From Stenotrophomonas nitritireducens (GTDB lineage: Bacteria > Pseudomonadota > Gammaproteobacteria > Xanthomonadales > Xanthomonadaceae): DNA of 64,000 nt. Each line of letters begins with the position of its first letter. Positions within the stretch are counted from its first letter, which is position 1. Made by a program: the position numbers and the translations under genes. The notes beneath the pieces were generated by a model. That model saw nothing but the letters and a program-made list of their open reading frames with translations. It had not been told where the DNA came from and searched no databases. The stretch is from the NCBI RefSeq assembly GCF_001700965.1, contig NZ_CP016756.1:2904501-2968500 (forward strand). The letters are read 5' to 3'. Shown one piece after another: positions 43,722 through 52,733 of this stretch.

Positions 43722-44867
43722 TCATGGCGCAACAAACGGCTGCTCAGGCTCGCCAGTCCAGCGCATCAGCTGCAGGTCTGCGCCTTGTTTGCCATCACGC
43801 TTGAAGTTGGTGGCCAGGTAGAACAAGCCATCGCCTACGGCCTGCAGGCCGACGTCGGCTTTCTGGTTCCAGCCGCGGATGCCGGTGGCTGGGTCTTTCA
43901 ATCCGGCATCGGCCAGCGGCAGCAGCAGGCCTTGTTCCCAACGGTTTTGGCTGTTGCCGGGCACGCCAATCAGATCGCCCTGCCGCGGCGTTGCGGCTGC
44001 ATCCACGGCGAACAGCAGATAATTCGGGAACGTCGGCTTCCTGCCCTGGTAGACGCCCATGAACCAGCGCTGTTGCGAGGCGTCATAGCTCAGGTTCTGC
44101 ACGCCATAGCTGGTATTGCCGGTGCGCACGAAGTACTTGCCTTCCAGCTCGCGCGGGCCGCTGTGATGCGGTGCCGCCTCTATCAGCGGTTTTGCCTGTG
44201 TCTGCCAGTCGCCGGTGTCGTATTGCAGCAGTACCTGGTGATCATTGTTGCTGCGCTCGGTATTTCCATAGATGCCATAGGCAACGGTCAGCAGCTGCGG
44301 GCCATCGGTGTGGCCAAAGCGCGGGCCAAAGGCGACGCCATCAATGCCGGAACAACCATAGCGGTGATCGGGCGAGGCGGTCTCATTGCCGCGGTACTTG
44401 CCATCGTCGCCGTCAAAGCGGCCATCACCATTGATGTCGGCGGTGTAGTCGCTCACCACTTCCGGCAAATAGACCGTGCGCAGGATGTCGCTGTCAGCGG
44501 CCTGGATGCCGACCCGGTTGATGCGCTGCACATCGATCATCGCGATGTAGAACGCCTGGTCCTTCTTGTACTCCAGCGATCCGTACACCTTGCCATCGTC
44601 GGGATTGAAATCCAGATCACCAAGATGGCCGGTCCAACCTTCCAGCGTGCCGATCAGACGGCCTTGCAGATCGTAGCGGGCCAGCAGGTTGGTGAAGGAG
44701 TAATAGATATAGCCGCCCTGCAGATCGACCGCGATGCCTTGTACATGGCCGGAGGCCCAGCTGCCGCCGTGTTGCTGCACGGGCAGCTGCGCGGGCGCGG
44801 CAGCGTTGGCAGCGCCGCTGGCAGCGATGCACGTAGCCAGAAGGATCTGAAGCAGGGAACGTTTCAT
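43722..44867 (-). CDS. Exported beta-propeller protein with calcium-loop motif
   Basis: 381 residues from ATG 44867; no good ribosome site is visible, but a clean signal peptide (ending ANAA-AP) follows. Repeated strand patterns such as GIAVDLQGGYIYYSFTNLLARYDLQGRLIGTLEG and GDLDFNPDDGKVYGSLEY indicate a YncE/SMP-30-like propeller. DINGDGRFDGDDG near residue 170 is an EF-hand-like calcium loop. It is not recognisably a beta-propeller phytase, although its place beside phoD and a TonB receptor would suit a calcium-dependent phosphatase. Function unassigned. Confidence 0.65.
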   Translation of the reverse strand: MKRSLLQILLATCIAASGAANAAAPAQLPVQQHGGSWASGHVQGIAVDLQGGYIYYSFTNLLARYDLQGRLIGTLEGWTGHLGDLDFNPDDGKVYGSLEYKKDQAFYIAMIDVQRINRVGIQAADSDILRTVYLPEVVSDYTADINGDGRFDGDDGKYRGNETASPDHRYGCSGIDGVAFGPRFGHTDGPQLLTVAYGIYGNTERSNNDHQVLLQYDTGDWQTQAKPLIEAAPHHSGPRELEGKYFVRTGNTSYGVQNLSYDASQQRWFMGVYQGRKPTFPNYLLFAVDAAATPRQGDLIGVPGNSQNRWEQGLLLPLADAGLKDPATGIRGWNQKADVGLQAVGDGLFYLATNFKRDGKQGADLQLMRWTGEPEQPFVAP

Positions 44868-45009
44868 GTTGTTGGGGTGATTGCCGGACCAACCATCTAA
44901 CCTGGCTGCCGAAGGTGACGTCGGCATGACAGCGGCGTGCAGGCTTACGCAATTTCGGCGACGTGTGTTTCAATGCCGCAACGGAAGTCGCGCTTCAAGG
45001 AGAGATGCA

Positions 45010-45615
45010 GTGCAATTCAAACGGAAAGTTGCCGGTGTTTTGTTGTTGCTGGTGGCTGGCCAAGCCAACGCACAGTCGCCCAGCGACGAGGCCCCGGTAT
45101 CACGGCTGCGCTTGTTTGGCCAGAACGGCGTCGGCATGGTGCTCTATACCAACACCACCTGCACGGCGGAATATGCGCAGAAGATCCGCGCGTCCGGCTC
45201 ACTGGGCAGCGCCTTCGGATCGATGCTTGGCAAGGTGAAGAATGAGAGCCTGGGCATTGCCGAGACCGATACCAGCCGTGGCCTGAAGCAGCGCGGCATG
45301 ATCCTGTCCAAGGCCTATTTCAAGGAATACCCGCTGGTACCCGGGCAGCCTGTGGTGGTGGAGGCCGGTATGGGCTCGCCAACCGGCTGGCGATGTGATC
45401 GCCTGATCAGCTCGGTCTTCACCCCGGAGGCGGGCAAGGATTACGAAGTGGCGCTGGACGTCGACTTTTCCGGCGGCGTGTGCACGCTGAAGGTCAATCA
45501 GGTTGCCGCTGACGGTACGCTGCTGCGCCTGCCGGTACAGCCTGCCGGCAAGCACTGCGGCGTGCCGGCGGACCAGCCCGGGCAGGGCCCGGAAGCTGGC
45601 GGGCAGCCGACCTGA
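45010..45615 (+). CDS. Secreted protein, short paralogue of the 31159 gene
   Basis: 201 residues with a GTG start at 45010, fixed by AAGGAG seven bases upstream and a following signal peptide (cleavage near ANA-Q). The mature protein mirrors residues 35-200 of the 31159 product: RLRLFGQNGVGMVLYTN, PLVPGQPV, GWRC and GGVCTLKVNQVAADGT, with the cysteines conserved. It lacks the C-terminal extension of the longer paralogue and ends in a Gly/Pro/Gln-rich tail. No known domain. Confidence 0.75.
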   Translation: MQFKRKVAGVLLLLVAGQANAQSPSDEAPVSRLRLFGQNGVGMVLYTNTTCTAEYAQKIRASGSLGSAFGSMLGKVKNESLGIAETDTSRGLKQRGMILSKAYFKEYPLVPGQPVVVEAGMGSPTGWRCDRLISSVFTPEAGKDYEVALDVDFSGGVCTLKVNQVAADGTLLRLPVQPAGKHCGVPADQPGQGPEAGGQPT

Positions 45616-45643
45616 TCTCGGCTGCCAGGCAGGGGAGAAGGGC

Positions 45644-45925
45644 TCAGGCCTCTTCTTCCTCGTCTTCTTCTTCTTCTTCCTCGTCTTCGTCTTCTTCCTC
45701 ATCCTCTTCTTCAAAGGCGTCGGCTTCTTCGACGCGGACGAAGTTGGGCAGGGTGTCGGCAAAGCCGATCTGCTTGCCGTTGGCCAGCATCGGGCGCACG
45801 GCACGTTTGCCGGCTTCTTCCACTACCGCGAAGCACACCAGGCTCTGGGCGCTTTCGTCGCCGGCTTCTTCGAACACGGCTACCCAGCCGTCGGCGGGGA
45901 TGATCTGGATGATATTGTCTTGCAT
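45644..45925 (-). CDS. Small protein with extreme acidic C-terminal tail
   Basis: 93 residues from ATG 45925; ribosome site is weak and ATG 45952 is an alternative. Residues 1-70 form a compact beta-rich domain (IIQIIPADGWVAVFEE...SLVCFAVVEEAG). The last 25 residues are almost all Glu and Asp, encoded by an imperfect GAA/GAG triplet run at 45648-45715 that is prone to length variation. Probably cytoplasmic. Function unknown. Confidence 0.65.
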   Translation of the reverse strand: MQDNIIQIIPADGWVAVFEEAGDESAQSLVCFAVVEEAGKRAVRPMLANGKQIGFADTLPNFVRVEEADAFEEEDEEEDEDEEEEEEDEEEEA

Positions 45926-46030
45926 GGCTGGACTACTGGTTGAAGGAAGCACGAGCTTGCGTGAAGGCAGGCGCGCTTTGCAACCGTGCGGCGGTGGGAT
46001 ACTGGCGTGGCCTGTTCACCGGAGCCGCCG

Positions 46031-46357
46031 ATGCCGCAAGCACCATTACGAACCCCCGACGGCCGCTATCTGGTGGTGCGTGGGCGGTTGTGGCGGGCCA
46101 GCAATCCTGGCCTGCCCGAGCAGGACCGCAGCACGCTGGTAAAGGCGTTGATGGCGGCGCGCCGTGAGGTGGGCATCGCGCGCCGCAGCGGTGACCGCGA
46201 GCGCCTGGCGCAGGCCGGCGCGGCCGTCGACGCGGCCAAACAGTCCCTGGGCGAGCGTGGACCGGTGTGGTGGCAGGATGGAGCGCCAGATTTCAATCGG
46301 CACCTGGCCAGAAACACGCCCTATGCTGACTGGTATGCGGCGCAGCAGCAGGACTGA
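46031..46357 (+). CDS. Conserved hypothetical small protein
   Basis: 108 residues from ATG 46031, GGAG six bases upstream. Begins TPDGRYLVVRGRLWRASNPGLPE and ends GPVWWQDGAPDFNRHLARNTPYADWYAAQ, a pattern I know from uncharacterised proteobacterial proteins of this size. Soluble, basic centre with a helical segment. No functional assignment; 70 bases upstream of corA on the same strand. Confidence 0.7.
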   Translation: MPQAPLRTPDGRYLVVRGRLWRASNPGLPEQDRSTLVKALMAARREVGIARRSGDRERLAQAGAAVDAAKQSLGERGPVWWQDGAPDFNRHLARNTPYADWYAAQQQD

Positions 46358-46426
46358 GCGCCAGATGGCTTTACTCGGCGTGGCGTGGCGACGACGATGG
46401 CGCCAGTCCCGTAATGGAATAGCACC

Positions 46427-47359
46427 ATGCTCCAGTGCCGCACCCTTGCCACCGCCGCTGGCGGCACGGCGCCCGCCTCGCTGTGGGTGGACCTGTGCCA
46501 ACCGACTCCGGAGGAACTGGACCAGGCGTCGCGGCAGGTGGGTTTCCGCATTCCCGACCGCGCCGGTATCAGCGAGATCGAGTTCAGCAGCCGGGTGCGC
46601 GTGGAAGGCGAGGCGCTGGTGCTGAACCTGCCGCGTTTCCAATACGAAGTTGAGCATATGGTCGGGCCGCTCGGGTTCGTGGTGGAGCCCAATGCACTGG
46701 TGGTGCAGCGCGAGCACCGCATCGATGCGCTGGAAGGCGTAGAGGCCGAACTGGCCAAGCACCCCTGCCAGGGCTCGGCCGATCTGTTCCTGCGCATGAT
46801 CGAACATATCGTCGACCGCCTGGCCGATCTGCTGGAGTCGCTGGAAAGCACGATGAGCGAGTTCTCCCGGCAGGCGTTCAACCATCCCAAGGGCAAGCGG
46901 GCAACGCGGCGGCTGGAGCAGATGCTGCACGAGGTGGGCATGATGGGCCGGCGCATCGGCGCACTGCACAACACCCTGCACGGCATGCTGCGGATGATGA
47001 ACTACCTGGATGAAGCCACCCCCGACTGGTTTGGCGCTGAGGCGCCAAAGCGCATCAAGCTGGTGATCAAGGACCTGACCTCCTTGAGTGAATTCGAGCA
47101 GCAACTGGGCGACCGCAACGAATTCCTGCTCGACAGCGTGCTGGGCCTGATCAACATGGACCAGAACGAGGTGATGAAAGTAATGGCGGTGGCCTCGGTG
47201 GTCGGTATTCCGCCGACCGTGCTGGTCGGCGTGTGGGGCATGAATTTCGCCTCGATGCCGGAACTGCATTGGCATTATGGCTACGCAATAGCGCTGGCTG
47301 CGGTGGGACTGAGCATCGTGCTGCCATTGCTGTGGTTCAAGCGGCGCGGCTGGATCTGA
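46427..47359 (+). CDS. corA: CorA-family divalent cation transporter
   Basis: 310 residues. A long cytoplasmic domain with coiled-coil helices (LFLRMIEHIVDRLADLLESLESTMSEFSRQ) is followed by two C-terminal membrane helices. The GMN selectivity signature is present in VWGMNFASMPEL, right after the first helix. It forms a pentameric channel for Mg2+ and related cations. Members of this branch can instead export Zn2+ (ZntB); the GMN and surrounding residues do not decide this. Confidence 0.88.
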   Translation: MLQCRTLATAAGGTAPASLWVDLCQPTPEELDQASRQVGFRIPDRAGISEIEFSSRVRVEGEALVLNLPRFQYEVEHMVGPLGFVVEPNALVVQREHRIDALEGVEAELAKHPCQGSADLFLRMIEHIVDRLADLLESLESTMSEFSRQAFNHPKGKRATRRLEQMLHEVGMMGRRIGALHNTLHGMLRMMNYLDEATPDWFGAEAPKRIKLVIKDLTSLSEFEQQLGDRNEFLLDSVLGLINMDQNEVMKVMAVASVVGIPPTVLVGVWGMNFASMPELHWHYGYAIALAAVGLSIVLPLLWFKRRGWI

Positions 47360-47413
47360 GCCTGCCGGCAGCAGGGCGATGTCGCCTACAATCGGCGCTG
47401 TTCTGAATGCCTG

Positions 47414-47746
47414 ATGGAATCGATGTCTGCCAAACCCATGACCCCCGCCGGCAAGTTGTTTGCCGCCGCTGCACTGATTGAAGGCGTTACCTGGGCCGGT
47501 CTGCTGATCGGCATGCTGCTCAAATACGGCACCGGCACCACCGAGCTGGTGGTGTGGTTGTTCGGCCGCCTGCACGGGGCGGCGTTCCTGTTCTACGTCG
47601 CGGTCAGCCTGTACGCCTGGGTGAAGCTGCGTTGGCCGCTGTGGGCGATATTGCTGGCCCTGCTGGCGGCGGTGCCACCGCTGGTGACCGTACCGCTGGA
47701 AATGTGGTTCCGCCGCATCGGCCTGCTGTCCGCGCGCAGCGCCTGA
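47414..47746 (+). CDS. DUF3817 inner-membrane protein
   Basis: 110 residues. Three hydrophobic helices. AAALIEGVTWAGLLIGMLLKY followed by GRLHGAAFLFYVAVSL is the DUF3817 signature. Function unknown. A TACAAT -10-like box lies at 47387-47392, so it may have its own promoter after corA. Confidence 0.78.
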   Translation: MESMSAKPMTPAGKLFAAAALIEGVTWAGLLIGMLLKYGTGTTELVVWLFGRLHGAAFLFYVAVSLYAWVKLRWPLWAILLALLAAVPPLVTVPLEMWFRRIGLLSARSA

Positions 47747-47761
47747 GTGTGTACTACAGAC

Positions 47762-47796
47762 AATGGCGCGGCCGGCTTCCACACGGCCACGCCATT
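47762..47796. terminator. Strong hairpin between convergent DUF3817 and csbD genes
   Basis: AATGGCGCGGCCG (47762-47774) pairs with CGGCCACGCCATT (47784-47796), one mismatch, nine-base loop. No T-run follows on either strand, so termination efficiency is uncertain. Confidence 0.55.
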
Positions 47797-47875
47797 GATG
47801 CTGCAAGGTGACGCTGGGTAGTACGGGCTCCGGCTGGTCAGTTACGGAAGCAGTTCTTGCGCGGTGTTGCTGTCG

Positions 47876-48055
47876 TCATGAATGTCGATGCTTTACCTCG
47901 TCAGCTGCCTTGCCCATTGCTTTCTGCGCCTTTCCAGCATTTTTTTCCATGTTGCCGGCCATCTGCTGGGTTTTATTGCCGGTCATCTTTCCAGCAGCTT
48001 CCTTGATGGCACCCTTGATTTCGTGTTTGGTGCCTTCAACGCGATTGCGGTCCAC
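47876..48055 (-). CDS. CsbD-family stress protein
   Basis: 59 residues. The GTG start at 48055 is fixed by CCGGAGA upstream and by the family's usual beginning (VDRNRVEGTKHEIKGAIKEAAGKMTGNK). The frame is open much further upstream, but that part has no similarity. CsbD proteins are small, soluble and induced by general stress in many bacteria; biochemical role unknown. Confidence 0.85.
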   Translation of the reverse strand: MDRNRVEGTKHEIKGAIKEAAGKMTGNKTQQMAGNMEKNAGKAQKAMGKAADEVKHRHS

Positions 48056-48744
48056 GAACGGTCTCCGGAAACGTCTGCGTTGCTGCAGACGCCTCGAGCC
48101 TGCGCAACCCCGGGTTTGCTGCGGGTGAGGGCGATGTTGCGATGGTGTTGTGGGCGCGCGGATATTTAGCCTGGGTTGGGGATATGCGTGTTTGGCGAGC
48201 ACGCACATTCGCGACAGATGAGCAGGGCCTGCCGGGTACGCGCGGGGCTGTGAGGTGGAGGCCATTGCCATCGGGTTTGTATCGCTTATGTGCGTCGGCC
48301 AGCGCCCCGTGGCCACGCTGGTTGGCGGCAGGTGGGGGCAGGTGAGGGGCAAGGAAACCTGCCCTCTGCATCAGCTGCAGTGCCGGGCGGGCGGCACGCC
48401 GGCACAGCGGCCGGGCGGTCCGTCACCGCGCCAATCTGGCTGGCAGAGGTGTGCCTGCGGTTTTGATGGTGGATAATTCAATGGCCGACACTGCCATCAA
48501 GGCAGTGCCGCAGAGGGCCAGGAACGGCCGGGGGGGCAGAATTGCCGCCCACAGCGAGGTGGTTCGAGGGGGCTCCCGCATCGCGACAGGCAGGGTTCGT
48601 TTGCCGCAGGTTTAGGTTGGTTCTTCTAGTTTTCCCGGCTGCTCGGCTTCTCCATCAAGGAATTCAGGTGCAACACGCAAGCAAACAGCGGTACCGCACG
48701 GTGGGCCGCCAGGACTGGCTGCAGATGCCGCAGTGGGGCGATCA
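48056..48744. other. Long gap with possible structured leader of opgH
   Basis: 689 bases without a recognisable gene. A -10-like GATAAT lies at 48472-48477. It is followed by nested stems: ACTGCC-ATCAA-GGCAGT around 48487-48504, enclosed by GGCC pairs, and a second GC-rich stem at 48528-48552. If transcription starts there, opgH has a leader of about 260 bases. This is structural inspection only. Confidence 0.3.
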
Positions 48745-50658
48745 ATGAGCAACAGTGTCACCACCAGCAACGGTCTGGATGCCGGTATCGCCGTGCTGCC
48801 TGCCGAGCACCCGTTGCCGATGCCCGAGCAATCGCTGCGCAGCGGCTCCCTGCATGTGCGCCGACAGAAGACCGCGCCGGCCAACATCGGCCTGCGCCGC
48901 CTGTACGTGTTCGGCACGACCGCGCTGACCACGCTGGCGGCGACCTGGCTGATGGCGCGGGTGCTGTCCAGCGGCGGCATCAATGTGCTGGAAGGCTGCC
49001 TGCTGGGCCTGTTCGTGCTGCTGTTCGCGTGGATCGCGATGTCCTTCGTCAGCAGCCTGGCCGGCCTGCAGGCGCTGCTGCGCGGCCGCCGCAAGCTCGG
49101 TATCTACCCGGATACCCCGCTGCCGCAGCTGCGCAGCCGTACCGCCTTGCTGATGCCCACCTACAACGAAGACCCGCGCCGGATGATGGCCGGCCTGCAG
49201 GCGATCTACGAGTCGGTCGCGGCTACCGGGCAGCTGGAGCACTTCGATTTCTACGTGCTCAGCGACACCACCCGCGATGCGATCGGCCGCGCCGAGGAGC
49301 AGGTATTCGCGCGCCTGGTGCAAGCCACCGGCGGTGCCGAGCGGCTGTATTACCGGCGCCGCGCCAGCAATGTCGGGCGCAAGGCCGGCAACATCGCCGA
49401 CTGGGTGCGCCGTTTTGGTGGCGCCTACCCGCAGATGCTGATCCTGGATGCCGACAGCCTGATGACCGGCGACGTGATCGTGCGGCTGGTCTCGGCGATG
49501 GAAAACCACCCCAGCGTAGGCCTGATCCAGTCGCTGCCGGCCGTGGTCGGCGGGCGCACCGCATTCGCCCGCATGCAGCAGTTTGGTGGCCGCGTCTACG
49601 GGCCGGTGATGGCCTACGGCGTGGCCTGGTGGCACGGCGCGGAAAGCAATTACTGGGGCCACAATGCGGTGATCCGCACCCAGGCCTTCGCCGAGCAGGC
49701 CGGCCTGCCGGAGCTGCCCGGGCGCAAGCCGTTTGGCGGCCATGTGCTGAGCCATGACTTCGTCGAGGCGGCGCTGATGCGCCGTGGTGGCTGGGCCGCG
49801 CACATGGTGCCCTACCTGCATGGCAGCTACGAAGAAGGCCCGCCCACGCTGACCGACCTGCTGATCCGCGACCGCCGCTGGTGCCAGGGCAACCTGCAGC
49901 ATTCCAAGGTGGTCACCACGCCGGGCCTGCACTGGGTAAGCCGGGTGCATATGCTGATTGGTATCGGCCACTACTTCACCGCGCCGATGTGGGCGATGCT
50001 GATGCTGATCGGCATTGCCATTCCGTTGATCCATGGCGGCATCGATCTGGCCCAGGAGCTGCACCTGAAGATCTCGCCGGTGCATTACTGGCGCGGCCTG
50101 GACCAGAACGGCGTGTTCTGGGTGTTTCTGGTGACCATGGTGGCGTTGCTGTCGCCCAAGCTGATGGGCTATGTGGCGATGCTGACTTCGCGCAAGGAGC
50201 GCATTGGCTGCGGCGGTGCCGCGCGCGCTTTTGTTTCGATGCTGCTGGAGACCGTACTGGCAGCCTTGATGGCGCCGGTGGTGATGTACGTGCAGTCGCG
50301 CGGCGTGGCCGAAGTACTGGCCGGCAAGGACTCGGGCTGGGATGCACAGCAGCGCGATGACGGCAGCATTTCCGTGCGCGACCTGCTGCGCAGTTACGGC
50401 GGCCTGAGCGTATTCGGCGTGGTGATGGGCGTGGCCGCCTACGTGGTGTCGCCGTCATTGGCGGCCTGGATGGCGCCGGTGGTGATCGGCATGGCGCTGG
50501 CGGTACCGGTGGTGGCATGGACCTCCTCGCGCAAGGCCGGCGACTGGCTGCGCCGGCACGGCCTGCTGTGCATACCCGAAGAAAGCGCTCCCCCGGCCGT
50601 GCTGCTGCGCGCCGCCGAGCTGCGGGCAGCCGCGTTGAAAGAACCGCTGCAGGACTGA
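48745..50658 (+). CDS. opgH: Glucan biosynthesis glucosyltransferase H
   Basis: 637 residues from ATG 48745 (GGGG six bases upstream; GTG 48733 is an alternative). N-terminal membrane helices, then the GT2 domain with [26 protein letters not shown] and [10 protein letters not shown] (the RW motif), then further helices to the C-terminus. OpgH polymerises UDP-glucose into the backbone of osmoregulated periplasmic glucans. The usual partner opgG is not adjacent. The xanthomonad homologue is also known as hrpM and is needed for virulence in plants. Confidence 0.93.
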   Translation: MSNSVTTSNGLDAGIAVLPAEHPLPMPEQSLRSGSLHVRRQKTAPANIGLRRLYVFGTTALTTLAATWLMARVLSSGGINVLEGCLLGLFVLLFAWIAMSFVSSLAGLQALLRGRRKLGIYPDTPLPQLRSRTALLMPTYNEDPRRMMAGLQAIYESVAATGQLEHFDFYVLSDTTRDAIGRAEEQVFARLVQATGGAERLYYRRRASNVGRKAGNIADWVRRFGGAYPQMLILDADSLMTGDVIVRLVSAMENHPSVGLIQSLPAVVGGRTAFARMQQFGGRVYGPVMAYGVAWWHGAESNYWGHNAVIRTQAFAEQAGLPELPGRKPFGGHVLSHDFVEAALMRRGGWAAHMVPYLHGSYEEGPPTLTDLLIRDRRWCQGNLQHSKVVTTPGLHWVSRVHMLIGIGHYFTAPMWAMLMLIGIAIPLIHGGIDLAQELHLKISPVHYWRGLDQNGVFWVFLVTMVALLSPKLMGYVAMLTSRKERIGCGGAARAFVSMLLETVLAALMAPVVMYVQSRGVAEVLAGKDSGWDAQQRDDGSISVRDLLRSYGGLSVFGVVMGVAAYVVSPSLAAWMAPVVIGMALAVPVVAWTSSRKAGDWLRRHGLLCIPEESAPPAVLLRAAELRAAALKEPLQD

Positions 50659-50699
50659 AGCGATGCCGTTCCTACAGGACCCCGGATCTGCGGTGGTTT

Positions 50700-51130
50700 T
50701 GTGGGAGCGGCGTAAGCCGCGAAGCCGGTGGTACTGCGGCCGCCATTCAATCAGCAACCTGACCAATGCAGCCGGCCTTGCTTCAACCGGCCACATAGCC
50801 AGCTTCGCGGCTAACGCCGCTCCTACAAGAATCCGGATCTGCGGTGGTTTTGTAGGAGCGGCATAAGCCGCGAAGCCGGCAGCACCGCGGTCTTCATTCA
50901 ATCAGCAACCTGACCAATGCAGCCTGCCTAGCTTCAACCGGACACATAGCCAGCTTCGCGGCTGACGCCGCTCCCACAAGAAGCCGGATCTGCGGTGATT
51001 TTGTAGGAGCGGCATAAGCCGCGAAGCAGGCAGTGCTGCGGCCGCCATCCAATCAGCAACCTGACCAATGCAGCCGGGTTTGCTTCAACCGGCCACCCGA
51101 TCAGCTTCGCGGCTAACGCCGCTCCTACAA
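50700..51130. repeat. Tandem array of three 151-bp REP-pair units
   Basis: GTRGGAGCGGCRTAAGCCGCGAAGC begins at 50701, 50852 and 51003, exactly 151 bases apart each time. Each unit ends with the inverted copy (CTTCGCGGCTNACGCCGCTCCYAC). Spacers are nearly identical (ATCAGCAACCTGACCAATGC). The array fills the gap between opgH and the esterase gene. Confidence 0.92.
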
Positions 51131-51202
51131 TCAATATTCCGGAATCCGGCGATCCCGGCAGCAGGCAGGCATAATCCCGGCTTGTCCCTGGGAGTTGTAG
51201 AC

Positions 51203-51868
51203 ATGCTGGAAACAGTGGAGCAGCAAACCGGCGCGGTGCCGGAATGGTCGGTGATCTGGTTGCATGGGCTCGGTGCCGATGGCCATGACTTCGCGCCGAT
51301 CGTGCCCGAGCTGGTGCGCCCGCAGTGGCCTGCCATCCGCTTCGTGTTTCCGCATGCCCCCAAACGCCCGGTCAGCATCAACAACGGCATGCCGATGCGG
51401 GCGTGGTATGACATCGTCAGCATGGATTTCCGCAGCCGCGCCGACGCAACCGGTGTGGCCGAATCGGTGCAGCAGCTTGAAGCGTTGATCGCCCGCGAGC
51501 AGGCCCGCGGCATTCCCGCCAGCCGCATCGTGCTGGCCGGGTTCTCGCAGGGCGGGGCGATCATCCTGTCGGCCGGGCTCAAGCGCAGCGAGCCGGTGGC
51601 CGGGCTGGTGGCCTTGTCCACCTATCTGCCGGAAGTGGATGCCGCTGCGGCACAGCTGGTGGAAGGCGCGACCGCGCAGCCGGTGTTCATGGCCCATGGC
51701 AGCGCCGATCCGGTCATTCCGCTGCAGGTTGCCGAGCACAGTGCGCAGGTGCTGAAGACCTTGGGCTTCGACGTGCAATGGCAGCGTTACCCGATGGCCC
51801 ACCAGGTCTGCGACGAGGAAATCCACGCGCTCGGCGACTGGCTGCAGGCCCGCTTCGCACAGGCCTGA
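51203..51868 (+). CDS. Alpha/beta hydrolase, carboxylesterase 2/phospholipase type
   Basis: 221 residues from ATG 51203, GGGAG eight bases upstream; upstream in-frame starts fall in the REP array. VIWLHGLGADGHDF gives the oxyanion region, LAGFSQGGAI holds the nucleophile Ser, HGSADPVIP the Asp and YPMAHQVCDEE the His. Cytosolic family that hydrolyses short-chain carboxyl esters and lysophospholipids. CATAAT at 51170-51175 is a plausible -10 box. Confidence 0.88.
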   Translation: MLETVEQQTGAVPEWSVIWLHGLGADGHDFAPIVPELVRPQWPAIRFVFPHAPKRPVSINNGMPMRAWYDIVSMDFRSRADATGVAESVQQLEALIAREQARGIPASRIVLAGFSQGGAIILSAGLKRSEPVAGLVALSTYLPEVDAAAAQLVEGATAQPVFMAHGSADPVIPLQVAEHSAQVLKTLGFDVQWQRYPMAHQVCDEEIHALGDWLQARFAQA

Positions 51869-51972
51869 GCAGTTTGTGAGCTGCAGCGCAGTTGCCGGTT
51901 TGTTGACGGCGGCGCGCGCCGAACCCGGCTACCATGTCGCCACGACTGGGGAGCCGTGAGCGAGGTAAGTGT

Positions 51973-52701
51973 GTGAAGGTAGTGATTGCCGATGACGAGC
52001 CGTTGGCGCGCGAGCGCCTGCGCGCGCTGTTGGCCGAGCTTGGGCAGGTGAACGTGGTGGGGGAGGCGGCCAACGGCAATGATGCGTTGGATGTCTGCGC
52101 GCAGACGCTGCCGGATCTGGTGCTGTTGGACATCGCCATGCCGGGCCTGGACGGTCTTGAAGTTGCGCGCCACCTGGCCCGCTTCGAGCCGCGCCCGGCG
52201 GTGGTGTTCTGCACCGCCTATGACGCGCACGCCCTGTCGGCCTTCGAGGCAGCGGCGATCGACTACCTGATGAAGCCGGTGCGCGCCGAGCGCCTGCTCG
52301 CAGCGCTGGAGCGTGCGCGCACTTTCATCGCCGGCCGCCTCAGCGCGGCACCGGCCGCGGCCACTCCTGCACGACGGGTGCTGTGCGCGCGGCTGCGTGG
52401 CAGCCTGCGGCTGGTGCCGGTGGAGGACATCCTGTACCTGCAGGCCGAGGAGAAGTACGTGGTGGTGCACCATCTGCGCGGCGAGGATTTGATCGAGGAA
52501 TCGCTGCGCTCGCTGGAAGACGAGTTTTCCGGGCGCTTCATCCGCATCCATCGCAATTGCCTGATTGCCCGCGATCGGCTGCAGGAGGTGCGGCGTACGT
52601 CGGCCGGGCAGGTGCAGGCAGTGCTGCGGGACGTCCCGCAGCCGCTGGAAATCAGCCGCCGCTGCGTGGCGGGTTTGAAGACTGAACTGGAACGGCGGTG
52701 A
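51973..52701 (+). CDS. algR: LytTR response regulator, AlgR-like
   Basis: 242 residues with GTG start at 51973 ([15 protein letters not shown] begins the receiver; GAGG upstream). The receiver has Asp7/Asp8, phosphoacceptor Asp53 in [11 protein letters not shown] and Lys in YLMKPVRAE. The C-terminal LytTR DNA-binding domain starts near residue 140 ([22 protein letters not shown]). Order algR-hemC is shared with Pseudomonas, where AlgR controls alginate and twitching motility. The sensor FimS/AlgZ gene that usually precedes it is not here. Confidence 0.85.
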   Translation: MKVVIADDEPLARERLRALLAELGQVNVVGEAANGNDALDVCAQTLPDLVLLDIAMPGLDGLEVARHLARFEPRPAVVFCTAYDAHALSAFEAAAIDYLMKPVRAERLLAALERARTFIAGRLSAAPAAATPARRVLCARLRGSLRLVPVEDILYLQAEEKYVVVHHLRGEDLIEESLRSLEDEFSGRFIRIHRNCLIARDRLQEVRRTSAGQVQAVLRDVPQPLEISRRCVAGLKTELERR

Positions 52702-52720
52702 CCGGGCTGCTGGCAGCGGC

Positions 52721-52733
52721 GATAATGGCGGCA
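52721..52733 (+). promoter_or_regulatory. Probable -10 box (GATAAT) of hemC
   Basis: GATAAT at 52721-52726 ends six bases before the hemC ATG and no Shine-Dalgarno sequence intervenes, which predicts a leaderless hemC transcript separate from algR. Confidence 0.4.

Noticed and set aside
43722..44867. Beta-propeller phytase
   Set aside because: Propeller-like with a calcium loop, but the phytase sequence signatures I know are not present.
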